Below are positions 1-5,567 of a DNA stretch of 15,622 nucleotides, piece after piece. The notes beneath the pieces were generated by a model. The model had not been told where the DNA came from. It saw only the letters and a list, made by a program, of their open reading frames with translations, and did not search any database. The position numbers were made by a program, and so were the translations under genes. Origin of the DNA: QQUK01 sp913009765 (GTDB lineage Bacteria > Zixibacteria > MSB-5A5 > GN15 > FEB-12); assembly GCA_937900185.1 (NCBI GenBank), contig CALCCW010000115.1, positions 1 through 15,622 of the forward strand, given 5' to 3'. Position 1 is the stretch's first letter. The number at the start of each line of letters is the position of its first letter.

Positions 1-127
1 GCTGCACTCCGTATGCCTCATTGACGGCTGCCATGAATTCGGGTTGTGTTATTTGGTTATCTTGCCATAACTGATTGCCGTTTTTATCAAAATATTCAAA
101 TTTTCCTGATTTTGTTATGCCATTTCC
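1..127. repeat. Terminal direct repeat (left copy), circular-assembly overlap
   Basis: These 127 bases are identical to 15496-15622. Joining the ends at this overlap gives a 15,495-bp circle and restores one continuous reading frame across the join. An exact 127-base overlap is what a de Bruijn assembler with k=127 leaves on a circular contig, so it is most likely an assembly signature and not a biological terminal repeat. The repeat lies inside a coding sequence. Confidence 0.95.
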
Positions 128-463
128 CCCGGGTGATTTACTTGTGATCAATTTTTTATAATCAGATCGAGGAGCTATAAATTGATTGAAATATAAATCA
201 GCGGTTGTCCAACCTTGAGGAAGTTCGCCGGCTGTCTCCGGTTTGTTCTTGAATGATTTTAAAGATGTCCATGTGTAACGGAAAAAATCAGAATATTTTA
301 GATGCTTTTCCCAAACGTCGTTGGGCAGTCCGTAGTTGTTATTTTTCCCGCCGCCGAATATACTCTTCAAAATACCACTGCCAACTTTTAAACCTACCTC
401 GGCAACAAGTGGGGCTATTCCTAATCGTCCAGTTTTTTTACTGCGTTCTGATATGGAATACAT
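1..463 (-). CDS. Small membrane-anchored protein, N-terminal 154 codons (gene crosses the circle junction)
   Basis: The ATG at 463 follows the spacing ATGATGAAAGGTAGATAATAA, in which AAAGG is the ribosome-binding site and also encodes the end of the upstream transglutaminase-like protein. The frame is open to position 1 and continues on the circle at 15495 down to a TAA at 15367-15365, giving 197 aa. The N-terminus (MYSISERSKK) is basic. An amphipathic stretch follows with a GGGK turn near residues 38-41, then a soluble domain rich in aromatic residues (about 45-150), a Ser/Thr-rich linker, and one C-terminal transmembrane segment ending in MMKGK. I do not recognise the family. The C-terminal anchor closely resembles that of the preceding transglutaminase-like protein, suggesting both sit in the same membrane, plausibly the inner membrane of the particle. 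Confidence 0.85.
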   Translation of the reverse strand, partial: MYSISERSKKTGRLGIAPLVAEVGLKVGSGILKSIFGGGKNNNYGLPNDVWEKHLKYSDFFRYTWTSLKSFKNKPETAGELPQGWTTADLYFNQFIAPRSDYKKLITSKSPGGNGITKSGKFEYFDKNGNQLWQDNQITQPEFMAAVNEAYGVQ

Positions 464-486
464 TTATTATCTACCTTTCATCATAA
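464..486 (-). promoter_or_regulatory. Duplicated gene-junction cassette (copy 1)
   Basis: The 15 bases TTATGATGAAAGGTA (minus strand, 486-472) are identical to 15384-15370. In both places they encode the end of a C-terminal membrane anchor (MMKG) and supply the AAAGG ribosome-binding site of the next gene, which starts ATGTAT in both cases. Confidence 0.6.
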
Positions 487-1495
487 AAAAGAAAAGAACG
501 GCACCGCCTATGAGAATCAGGGGATTATTAAACAAGCCAGAAGAACCATTTTCAGAAGATACGAGTTGTTGCCGTTGTTGCTGTTGTTGTTGGGTGGTCA
601 CGGCTGTTTGCTGTTGTCCGCCGCCGATCACCTTTTTGACTACGTTGCCTATTTTGTCCTTAACACCGTTCCAAATATCACCAAAAAAACCATTAATTCC
701 GGCAAGTCTATTTGTTACCTGTATGTTTTTATAGCGGGGTATCGTTAGCGGTTGTTTTGGGATTTGACTTTTTATGATTTCCAAGGCTTGAATAACATCA
801 GGGAGCAGTTCTGTCATTGAGCCGGGAACAATCGGGGTTGCTTTTGCCTGATTTATAGCATCTTGAAGATCTTGTAGATTCATTCGACCGGAGTGCAATA
901 ATCCGAGAGTCAAATTTTTTGTTTGATTGAATGCAATACTTTTTAATTTCGATCTATTGTTATTATTAGCCATAACATTTTGAAAAGTCGGCATTTGTTC
1001 CACTCCTTTATTTAAAAATGATTTTTTTATATTCAATCGATGTGATTCACCAAAAGGGATTGCACTGGTAGTATCAGTAGCAGTCCATTGGTGATTAATA
1101 AACAGTTCAGGAAAAACATGACTAAAACTGTCAAGGTCGTTGCCTATGACTGAAAACTTTGAATCTATCCCTATATTTGCCGCAAATGATGCCATTAATA
1201 CAGCGTGATCGTCACAGTCACCGGCTCGAATTTTTAAAGTAATTTCCGGAGCTTGAACAGTTTCAACCTCGATCGGGTCTTTTACATATGATATATTTTT
1301 TTTTATCCATGAATATAAAGCGAGGGCGGCAGCCGGTTCGTTTTTACTATCAACACCGGCGGCGTTAAGAATATTAAGAGCAACAAGTCGAGTTGTTGGG
1401 CGTGTTTGAGATTCCAAAACAAATCGTTTCATTAAATCAACGGTTTCAATCGTTCCGTTTAAACCGTTAGGAATATCACGCACTGTATACTTCAT
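467..1495 (-). CDS. Transglutaminase-like (cysteine) enzyme with Gln-rich linker and C-terminal membrane anchor
   Basis: Encodes about 342 aa from the ATG at 1495; a TTG at 1543 would add 16 residues but lies inside an inverted repeat and has no ribosome-binding site. Residues 90-143 carry a transglutaminase-like core: Cys94 in AGDCDDHA, His126 in FSHVFPEL and Asp141 in TATDTTS, the expected Cys-His-Asp triad in the expected order. A helical region follows, then a Gln-rich stretch near the C-terminus, and a final hydrophobic helix ending MMKGR. Family members are thiol proteases, amidases or cross-linking enzymes; which applies here cannot be told. Its place ahead of the membrane and capsid genes suggests a particle-associated enzyme for cross-linking, maturation or host entry. 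The region has no obvious signal peptide. The ATG has almost no Shine-Dalgarno sequence, so a leaderless or very short-leader transcript is possible. Confidence 0.82.
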   Translation of the reverse strand: MKYTVRDIPNGLNGTIETVDLMKRFVLESQTRPTTRLVALNILNAAGVDSKNEPAAALALYSWIKKNISYVKDPIEVETVQAPEITLKIRAGDCDDHAVLMASFAANIGIDSKFSVIGNDLDSFSHVFPELFINHQWTATDTTSAIPFGESHRLNIKKSFLNKGVEQMPTFQNVMANNNNRSKLKSIAFNQTKNLTLGLLHSGRMNLQDLQDAINQAKATPIVPGSMTELLPDVIQALEIIKSQIPKQPLTIPRYKNIQVTNRLAGINGFFGDIWNGVKDKIGNVVKKVIGGGQQQTAVTTQQQQQQRQQLVSSENGSSGLFNNPLILIGGAVLFFFMMKGR

Positions 1496-1497
1496 GT

Positions 1498-1552
1498 TGC
1501 AAATAATTGCTATTTTTATGCTTTTGTCAACACATAATCGCAATTATTTGCA
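1498..1552. promoter_or_regulatory. 13-bp perfect inverted repeat flanking a TTGACA promoter element
   Basis: TGCAAATAATTGC (1498-1510) and GCAATTATTTGCA (1540-1552) are exact reverse complements separated by 29 bp. Each arm is itself a near-palindrome of the form GCAA-N4-TTGC. On the minus strand the spacer holds TTGACA (1530-1525), and 16 bp on the proximal arm holds AATTAT (1508-1503) as a possible -10. Transcription would start at or very near the ATG at 1495. The geometry looks like a repressor-controlled promoter with two identical operator sites. The element lies between rep (stop at 1561) and the transglutaminase-like gene. Confidence 0.55.
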
Positions 1553-1560
1553 TAAGTTGT

Positions 1561-2739
1561 TCAATTAAGCCATGTTATGCTATTTTCGAATTTTTCTCTC
1601 ATTGCTGATATATACCTTTGATCGGCTGTTGTCACATTTTCTTGATAATATGGGAGTGGTGAGCCTCTTTCTTTTCTCTTGATCAGTAGTTTATAAAGTA
1701 GAGGAGTTTTTTTAGCTTCATCAATATCTATAATATTTATCATTTCAATATATCCGTTACAATGGGGGCAGGTAAAGTCAAGTTTTTCAGATTCTTCTTT
1801 TTTTATTCGATTGTAGAAAACTCCGCCTGTCCGGATTCTTCTTGTTCCTTTGATAGTTTCTATATAGTCAACAAGTTCAACATAACTATCTGTTTGAGGT
1901 GGTTTGATTATATATTTCAAAATATAACCGACCGCTGTTTGAACTTTTTTTATTGATCTAATATCAACTATAAAACTATCACCGGTTAATTTTAACCACG
2001 TAGCTGAAAGTTTTTTTTGAGAAATGTAGGGGGCAAAAATTACAGCGTGACAATGCAGATTGTTACCTTTTCCGATTTCAATAGCTGCTATATATCCGGC
2101 ACCTCTCCACCTCCGCCATTCTTCTTTGCCATTTGGTTTTATTTTTGGTTTTCTTCTTATTTTTTTTCCGCCTATTTTACCGTTTTCAAACTTCATCCGT
2201 GTTTGATCTTCGATAACTTTACCTGATGATGTCATTTTACAACTATATTTACCATAAAATAACCGTAAAAAATTACTACTTTCCTTATAAAATCGCTGAA
2301 TATCTTCACGGCTCGGCATATCGTCATATCTATCTGTTTGCACTGTTAAAGTTAATAAAAAGACGCCAAAACCCTTTATTGGTTTGTGGAAGTAGGGTTT
2401 TAAAACTTGGTTCAAACTATTCTTTATTTTTCTTCCATATCTACGACCGCAGCGTTCACATATTCGACTATTGCAAGTAATTGGAACGGTAAACTGCATC
2501 TTGTCATTGGGACATTCAAAGAGTTTGTATTGATCTCCGCACTGACAAAACCTGTCAGCTTCGGCATACAAAGAAGATGCTTGTTTGGGAGCGAGATTGT
2601 AGGAACGTCTCCTTATTTCAATAGCAATTTTGTGACGTTCATTTTTAGTTAATGGGGGATTTTGAGGATAATCTTTTTCTGTATATGAAAGAATTTTTCT
2701 TGACAAGTTGGGGAAAAGTGCCGTTTGTTCTGTATGCAT
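1561..2739 (-). CDS. rep: Rolling-circle replication initiator, HUH endonuclease (Rep_1/pC194-like)
   Basis: Encodes 392 aa. Cysteines at about 65, 67, 76, 89, 94 and 97 form an N-terminal zinc-binding region (ending CERCGRR). HUH motif 1 is FLLTLTV (127-133). Motif 2 is LHCHAVIF with the metal-binding HxH at 229-231. Motif 3 is GYILKYIIKP (271-280), with Tyr272 and Tyr276 as candidate nucleophiles; the KYxxKP pattern resembles the Rep_1 family of pC194/pUB110-type plasmids. A Lys/Arg-rich insert lies at about 165-212, and a CPHC knuckle at 324-327 near the C-terminus may be a second zinc site. Rep would nick the double-strand origin, stay bound through a phosphotyrosine link and recruit the host polymerase and helicase. 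It is the only replication protein in the circle. The gene is preceded by an elaborate leader. The family assignment is firm at the HUH level, less so at the subfamily level. Confidence 0.93.
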   Translation of the reverse strand: MHTEQTALFPNLSRKILSYTEKDYPQNPPLTKNERHKIAIEIRRRSYNLAPKQASSLYAEADRFCQCGDQYKLFECPNDKMQFTVPITCNSRICERCGRRYGRKIKNSLNQVLKPYFHKPIKGFGVFLLTLTVQTDRYDDMPSREDIQRFYKESSNFLRLFYGKYSCKMTSSGKVIEDQTRMKFENGKIGGKKIRRKPKIKPNGKEEWRRWRGAGYIAAIEIGKGNNLHCHAVIFAPYISQKKLSATWLKLTGDSFIVDIRSIKKVQTAVGYILKYIIKPPQTDSYVELVDYIETIKGTRRIRTGGVFYNRIKKEESEKLDFTCPHCNGYIEMINIIDIDEAKKTPLLYKLLIKRKERGSPLPYYQENVTTADQRYISAMREKFENSITWLN

Positions 2740-2743
2740 TAAA

Positions 2744-2760
2744 CAATAATTCCTTTATTG
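2744..2760 (-). promoter_or_regulatory. rep ribosome-binding site presented in a hairpin loop
   Basis: On the minus strand CAATAA-AGGAA-TTATTG forms a perfect 6-bp stem whose 5-nt loop is the only Shine-Dalgarno-like sequence (AAGGA) ahead of the rep ATG at 2739. The distance from AGGA to ATG is about 11 nt, longer than at other genes here. Folding would decide how accessible the site is, so it is a plausible point of translational control of Rep. Confidence 0.5.
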
Positions 2761-2761
2761 T

Positions 2762-2790
2762 GCTGCCGGTTAACTCCGGCAGCTTTTTTT
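2762..2790 (+). terminator. Rho-independent terminator reading antisense to rep, within the rep leader
   Basis: GCTGCCGG (2762-2769), loop TTAACT, CCGGCAGC (2776-2783), followed by seven T residues (2784-2790). The stem of 8 GC-rich pairs plus T-tract is a textbook terminator for plus-strand transcription, although no plus-strand gene exists here. On the minus strand the same stem is a hairpin in the 5' leader of rep, one base upstream of the ribosome-binding-site hairpin. It may end an antisense RNA that controls Rep, or simply block read-through. Confidence 0.65.
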
Positions 2791-2802
2791 ATTTGCCTAT
2801 AA

Positions 2803-2829
2803 CTTATAAAAATTAAACAAACTGTGCAA
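2803..2829 (-). promoter_or_regulatory. Possible rep promoter
   Basis: On the minus strand TTGCAC (2829-2824) lies 15 bp from TATAAG (2808-2803). The spacer is two bases shorter than ideal, so the call is tentative. The -35 overlaps the end of the 22-bp operator-like element at 2828-2849, which would suit autoregulation. A start near 2796 would give a leader of about 57 nt containing both hairpins. Confidence 0.35.
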
Positions 2830-2849
2830 TACTGCTTCTTTGTGCAGTA
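2828..2849. repeat. Operator-like element, copy 1 (inverted partner of 2975-2996)
   Basis: AATACTGCT-TCTT-TGTGCAGTA: two 9-bp outer blocks are identical to those of the copy at 2975-2996 read on the other strand. The element itself contains the near-palindrome TACTGC...GCAGTA. It touches the putative -35 of rep, suggesting a binding site for a dimeric regulator or for Rep itself. Confidence 0.55.
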
Positions 2850-2973
2850 TGAATCTTGTTGCATAAAATATATGCATTGTTTTTCATAAACTAAAATGAT
2901 TGTTTTTTGGTTTATGGTTATGTCGTTGAGTTTCAACAACCAAACTTTTTTTGTTTTTTCGTGTTCATTCATA

Positions 2974-3246
2974 CTACTGCACATTTGAGCAGTATTCTTT
3001 TAAGTAAATAGACCGCATGGTACACAGGGGAATATATAGAATATATAATATTTCAGCTCTATCTTGATCTTGAATAGTTATTTCTAAAAAACAATCGTAA
3101 ACTTCTAAATTAATGATGTGATTTATATTTAAGTCGCTGTCTGATACTTGTTTGATTCCTTTAATAGAAAAATCAACAATATCTCTCATTCTTGTTTTTG
3201 GATAAAAATGAATTGTAATATCATGTTTTTTGATTTTTTTCTGCAT
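2974..3246 (-). CDS. Hypothetical 90-aa protein upstream of rep
   Basis: Encodes 90 aa with an AGAGGA ribosome-binding site about nine bases before the ATG at 3246. It overlaps the preceding gene by 26 bp, which fits translational coupling. The N-terminus is basic (MQKKIKKHD); the middle is a mix of beta-like strands (ITIHF, NLEVYDCFLEITI) and a helix near residues 58-75. It has no signal peptide, transmembrane segment or motif that I recognise. As the last gene before the rep control region it is positionally suited to regulation, but nothing in the sequence proves this. Confidence 0.7.
   Translation of the reverse strand: MQKKIKKHDITIHFYPKTRMRDIVDFSIKGIKQVSDSDLNINHIINLEVYDCFLEITIQDQDRAEILYILYIPLCTMRSIYLKEYCSNVQ
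2975..2996. repeat. Operator-like element, copy 2, opposite orientation
   Basis: Read on the minus strand this is AATACTGCT-CAAA-TGTGCAGTA, matching copy 1 in all 18 outer positions and differing only in the central four. It overlaps the last codons and stop of the gene ending at 2974. With copy 1 it encloses about 125 bp of non-coding AT-rich DNA. Confidence 0.55.
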
Positions 3247-3436
3247 GTTTATGATCCTCTTTTAGTTCATTTTCTAATATTTTCAGCATTAACCGTCGTA
3301 AACAATATTCATGCCCACAATAGTTTAGCTCTTTTGGTTTGTCATTTTCATCATAATACAAAGTTGCGTGACATTTCTGTTTACAGATCGGGCAGTTTTC
3401 TTGTGATCTTAATAAATCATCAATCAGATTTTTCAT
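3221..3436 (-). CDS. Small zinc-finger protein
   Basis: Encodes 71 aa. The ATG at 3436 is preceded by AAGGAGATATAAAT, the best Shine-Dalgarno sequence of the region; an upstream in-frame ATG at 3475 would add 13 residues but has no such site. Two putative metal-binding clusters are visible: C15-x2-C18-x3-C22-H23 and C40-x-H42-x2-C45, separated by a short acidic hairpin. Together they could bind one or two zinc ions (treble-clef or zinc-ribbon-like). The C-terminus is a charged helix. Its start overlaps the end of the preceding gene by 17 bp. A nucleic-acid-binding or adaptor role is plausible; the family is not recognised. Confidence 0.75.
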   Translation of the reverse strand: MKNLIDDLLRSQENCPICKQKCHATLYYDENDKPKELNYCGHEYCLRRLMLKILENELKEDHKHAEKNQKT

Positions 3437-3665
3437 ATTTATATCTCCTTGAGTAATTATCAGGATTTCTCCCATAATAACGAATTTTCTTAAGAAAATA
3501 ATTTAAACTTTGTTCTTCTACCATAATTTCACCTGCAATAATAGCAGCTGTTAAGAAAAAATACATGTTATTTTCTTGAATACCGTTCATTATCCAACTT
3601 TCTACACCGGCTATTGTATTATCGGTTTTGTTGGCTATCTCTCTAATGCTATAATATACAGTCAT
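3420..3665 (-). CDS. Hypothetical 81-aa protein, possible helix-turn-helix N-terminus
   Basis: Encodes 81 aa from the ATG at 3665, which follows CTGAAAGGCAATAAC, the ribosome-binding site type shared by several genes here. A TTG further upstream at 3719 would put the start inside a hairpin and is rejected. Residues 5-25 (YSIREIANKTDNTIAGVESW) have the spacing of a short helix-turn-helix or MerR/excisionase-like recognition helix pair. Residues 34-48 are hydrophobic and the C-terminus is Arg/Tyr/Lys-rich. If it binds DNA it is the best candidate regulator for the operator-like repeats, but the motif is weak. Confidence 0.7.
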   Translation of the reverse strand: MTVYYSIREIANKTDNTIAGVESWIMNGIQENNMYFFLTAAIIAGEIMVEEQSLNYFLKKIRYYGRNPDNYSRRYKYEKSD

Positions 3666-3705
3666 GTTATTGCCTTTCAGTAGTTTACTAATTCCCAAGA
3701 ACTTA

Positions 3706-3740
3706 TTTACAGTTATCAAGTAAAAGCCGCCTGCGGCGGC
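3706..3740 (-). other. Candidate double-strand (rolling-circle) origin: nick-like motif between two hairpins
   Basis: On the minus strand a GC hairpin GCCGCC-GCA-GGCGGC (3740-3726) is followed by TTTAC-TTGATAACT-GTAAA (3724-3706), a second stem whose loop carries CTTGATA, the core of the nick site of pC194/pUB110-type plasmids. It lies between genes and in the same strand sense as rep, as expected for such origins. CTTGATA also occurs by chance inside several genes here, so the motif alone is weak. The GC stem followed by TTTTA could instead be a modest transcription terminator. Confidence 0.35.
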
Positions 3741-3747
3741 ATAAAAC

Positions 3748-4002
3748 CTAATCAGGGGGAAATCTGTTTTTCCTTTCCTCTATCTTCCATTTTTTTACCG
3801 TTTCTTGATAATCTTTTTCGTATACGTCATTCCATGATTTCTGAAATTTTTCAAACATTTCCGACATTTCTTTTAATTTATAACGATCAGGATGTTCTTC
3901 TTTGTTCTCTGATAATAAAGCAAATATATATCCTGATTCAAAATTATTAAGTTTAATTCCATTGTCCGAAAGTATGATTTTTTTTGTGATTTTTTTTGTC
4001 AT
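3748..4002 (-). CDS. Hypothetical 84-aa charged protein
   Basis: Encodes 84 aa from the ATG at 4002, four bases after the stop of the preceding gene; the ribosome-binding site is weak (CGGAT). It is very rich in Lys and Glu and predicted mainly helical from about residue 35 to the end (EMFEKFQKSWNDVYEKDYQE), ending FPPD. It has no motif, signal peptide or membrane segment that I recognise. It is the last gene before the hairpin at 3726-3740, which may end part of this transcript. Confidence 0.7.
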   Translation of the reverse strand: MTKKITKKIILSDNGIKLNNFESGYIFALLSENKEEHPDRYKLKEMSEMFEKFQKSWNDVYEKDYQETVKKWKIEERKNRFPPD

Positions 4003-4005
4003 TTT

Positions 4006-4521
4006 TTATCCGTTTTTTTTTGCTTCTGCAATAATGTCAATTAGATAATCATCGTCAAATTGTTGCACTTCTTGTTCGGTTTCTCCGGCAACAGTTCGGA
4101 TATATTCTAATTGTTTGCCTATGGAGTTTATTTTGCCCTCAAAGTTATCAAGAAACGTATCTATCAAGTCTGTATAAGCATTATTGAAACTCGAGTGGCT
4201 GTCTGCTTTCTTCTGACTTCGTGGTCTGATAGTCGTCACTCTCGAACATTCGGGGGCAGATTCAACGTAAACAGCATAATAGCGTTTGTTCTTTTTCTTT
4301 TTTAATTCATTGGGGGTTTCTTCGGGGTTTTTCAAATATGATAATATTATGGTGTAAACGAACAAAATGCCGTCACAAACATCTTGTTTAAGGATATAGC
4401 TAATATTGTCGGTGTATTTTTTTTGCTGCTCTTTCAACCATTGATCACAATGATATTGCGTTCCATAATAATTAAAGCAATAAGTGTTCTCTTGCAGTGG
4501 ATGTTTTTGTTTCGTTCTCAT
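4006..4521 (-). CDS. Hypothetical 171-aa protein of the early-type block
   Basis: Encodes 171 aa; the ATG at 4521 overlaps the TGA of the preceding gene (ATGA) and follows GAAAGGCAAAAAA. The N-terminal half contains several Tyr and Cys residues and a hydrophobic helix (DGILFVYTIILSYL, about 50-63) that is more likely buried than membrane-spanning. A basic patch follows (KKKKNKR), then a Ser/Arg stretch, and an acidic C-terminal helical region with EQEVQQFDDDYLIDII. I do not recognise the family. Its position among small genes with early-type spacing suggests a host-interaction role. Confidence 0.75.
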   Translation of the reverse strand: MRTKQKHPLQENTYCFNYYGTQYHCDQWLKEQQKKYTDNISYILKQDVCDGILFVYTIILSYLKNPEETPNELKKKKNKRYYAVYVESAPECSRVTTIRPRSQKKADSHSSFNNAYTDLIDTFLDNFEGKINSIGKQLEYIRTVAGETEQEVQQFDDDYLIDIIAEAKKNG

Positions 4522-4742
4522 TTTTTTGCCTTTCGTGTTTTCTCTCTTATAAATAGGATTATGTTCATTTTCTTCCCTGATATTCTTTTTTGGGTAAGTC
4601 TATCCGTTTTGATAATCATTTCTTTGAAAGTTATAATTACATCACTTGCCGGAAACAGTTCTTCGTAACAAAGTCTGTCCTTATGGTTTCTTTTTGCTTT
4701 ATCTATAAATCGAATTAATAAGGGTTTATTAGCTGATATCAT
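4518..4742 (-). CDS. Hypothetical 74-aa basic protein
   Basis: Encodes 74 aa; the ATG at 4742 shares bases with the stop of the upstream gene (TAATG), and CGGAGCAAAAATA supplies GGAG at good spacing. It is strongly basic, especially at the C-terminus (REKTRKAKK), with a central DVIITFKEMIIKTDRL segment. It has no recognised domain. The overlaps on both sides (TAATG and ATGA) show it is translated as part of the tight operon 5496-3748. Confidence 0.68.
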   Translation of the reverse strand: MISANKPLLIRFIDKAKRNHKDRLCYEELFPASDVIITFKEMIIKTDRLTQKRISGKKMNIILFIREKTRKAKK

Positions 4743-5047
4743 TATTTTTGCTCCGGTTCAAGTGATTCATTTAACAATTCGCAACATTTTTTGTCTTGTA
4801 GTATGAAACACCAATTTGCAAGATTTGCGGCGTGTTTCCTTAATTCAATAATATATTCGTGATACTGTCCGGTTGTCGGAGTTGTTATTAAACACTTGGA
4901 AAATTCTTGACCTGCTTTAGCTGCCTGTCCTAAAAGCTGCTTTGGATCTGCGTCGTGCCAATCGGAGCGGTTTTCATGTTTACTGAACTGCAAAATCTGT
5001 ACACCGTGGAATTTGTTCAATTCTTCAATAAATTGTGTTAATTTCAT
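4742..5047 (-). CDS. MazG-like small helical protein (metal ligands apparently lost)
   Basis: Encodes 101 aa, ATG at 5047 overlapping the preceding TGA, with ribosome-binding site AGAAAGGCAACAAA. The layout KHExRxxW ... LL ... (about 12 residues) ... followed by a helix IIELRKHAANLANWCFILQDK resembles phage MazG-like nucleotide pyrophosphohydrolases, where the last helix normally reads as an ExxDVANFxMMIxD pattern. Here the acidic residues that would bind magnesium are largely replaced (GQAAKAGQEF in the EExxE position, RKHAANLAN in the ExxD position). It may be a catalytically dead relative or a coincidental helical match. Real MazG-like proteins hydrolyse (d)NTPs or alarmone-type nucleotides. 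Confidence 0.72.
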   Translation of the reverse strand: MKLTQFIEELNKFHGVQILQFSKHENRSDWHDADPKQLLGQAAKAGQEFSKCLITTPTTGQYHEYIIELRKHAANLANWCFILQDKKCCELLNESLEPEQK

Positions 5048-5496
5048 TTTGTTGCCTTTCTGTTTTTGTATAAGAGAAACATTCCTCTAATATATACTTG
5101 ATAATATTTTTTCAGTTCTGAATATCCTTTTAATCTCAATAGTAGCTGCCAACCTAAAACATCAGCCATTCTTTCTAAGTGCGTATCACAGATATTGTGA
5201 CCGTTCATCTTATTAGCATATATTTTAAGGACTTGATCGGGTTTGAGATCATAAAGAGAATAATAAAAGGCATGTCCTAACTCGTGTAATAGAATAGACA
5301 TTTGAAAACAAACATCTTCATTGTGACCGATAAAGATGTTTTTAGAGTCAACACCATAAAAACCGTGCGATTCATATTTTGCCATAAGCTCATTACTTAC
5401 ATTGAAACGTATACAGCCATATTTAACACCGTATAGTTTACAAATTTTACGTATTTCTTTTACGAATTTACTTAGATCTTTGTGACTTAATTTCAT
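5044..5496 (-). CDS. ImmA/IrrE-like zinc metallopeptidase
   Basis: Encodes 150 aa, the first gene of the small-gene block downstream of the palindrome at 5521-5553. Residues 68-75 read ILLHELGH, a canonical HExxH zinc site (HELGH at 71-75). Downstream LERMADVLGWQLL (107-119) supplies Glu108/Asp112 for the third ligand, the arrangement seen in ImmA/IrrE-like and related gluzincin proteases. In mobile elements such enzymes often cut a repressor to release early genes. Typically the repressor (Xre family) is adjacent; none is evident here. There is no signal peptide or membrane segment, so it acts in the cytoplasm. Cleavage of a host or phage regulator is the most likely role, by inference. Confidence 0.82.
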   Translation of the reverse strand: MKLSHKDLSKFVKEIRKICKLYGVKYGCIRFNVSNELMAKYESHGFYGVDSKNIFIGHNEDVCFQMSILLHELGHAFYYSLYDLKPDQVLKIYANKMNGHNICDTHLERMADVLGWQLLLRLKGYSELKKYYQVYIRGMFLLYKNRKATK

Positions 5497-5513
5497 AAAT
5501 AGCCTGCTTTCTT

Positions 5514-5543
5514 TTTATGAAGTTGACCGGTAGGGTAGTTCAA
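5514..5543 (-). promoter_or_regulatory. Possible promoter of the early-type gene block
   Basis: On the minus strand TTGAAC (5543-5538) is 18 bp from CATAAA (5519-5514), four of six matches to TATAAT. It would initiate a few bases before the metallopeptidase gene (ATG at 5496). The palindrome at 5521-5553 covers its -35 and all of its spacer. Confidence 0.4.
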
Positions 5544-5553
5544 CCGGTCAACT
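5521..5553. promoter_or_regulatory. 11-bp perfect inverted repeat, operator-like
   Basis: AGTTGACCGGT (5521-5531) and ACCGGTCAACT (5543-5553) are exact reverse complements with an 11-bp centre. Neither strand shows a T-tract after it, so it is not a normal terminator. It overlaps a possible promoter between the structural block and the early-type block. Confidence 0.55.
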
Positions 5554-5567
5554 GGTATGATACATAA

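Larger units (their letters stand above)
2740..2973. other. Non-coding control region upstream of rep
   Basis: About 234 bp with no convincing gene. An 81-codon minus-strand frame runs through it but contains the terminator stem and one operator copy, has low-complexity composition and overlaps regulatory features, so I do not call it. Besides the elements listed separately it holds a small hairpin TGCATA-AAATA-TATGCA (2860-2876), a GTTGA/TCAAC hairpin around 2924-2936, and long T/A tracts at 2901-2960. It is the largest non-coding stretch of the circle and the natural place for control of replication. Confidence 0.6.

Noticed and set aside
1..127. Biological terminal repeat of a linear genome
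   Set aside because: The repeat is exactly 127 bp, lies inside a coding sequence, and joining it restores a full gene; a circular assembly overlap is the simpler explanation.
541..620. CAG/CAA trinucleotide tract as a microsatellite or CRISPR-like repeat
   Set aside because: Short, imperfect and in frame, encoding the Gln-rich linker of the transglutaminase-like protein. No CRISPR array, tRNA, rRNA or insertion sequence was seen anywhere in the window.
336..734. Plus-strand frame of 132 codons with Cys-run
   Set aside because: It is the shadow of the transglutaminase-like gene; the Cys-rich part is the reverse of its Gln-rich linker and no ribosome-binding site precedes it.
1633..1650. CTTGATAAT on the plus strand (also near 3803 and 5098) as nick sites
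   Set aside because: All three lie inside genes, on the strand opposite to rep, where they reflect Tyr-Gln codons (TATCAAG) read backwards.
2739..2984. Minus-strand frame of 81 codons upstream of rep
   Set aside because: It contains the terminator stem, the putative rep promoter and an operator copy; codon composition looks non-coding.
5044..5496. SprT or phage-tail metallopeptidase identity
   Set aside because: HELGH with a downstream ERMAD fits an ImmA/IrrE-like layout better; there is no zinc-ribbon tail typical of SprT.
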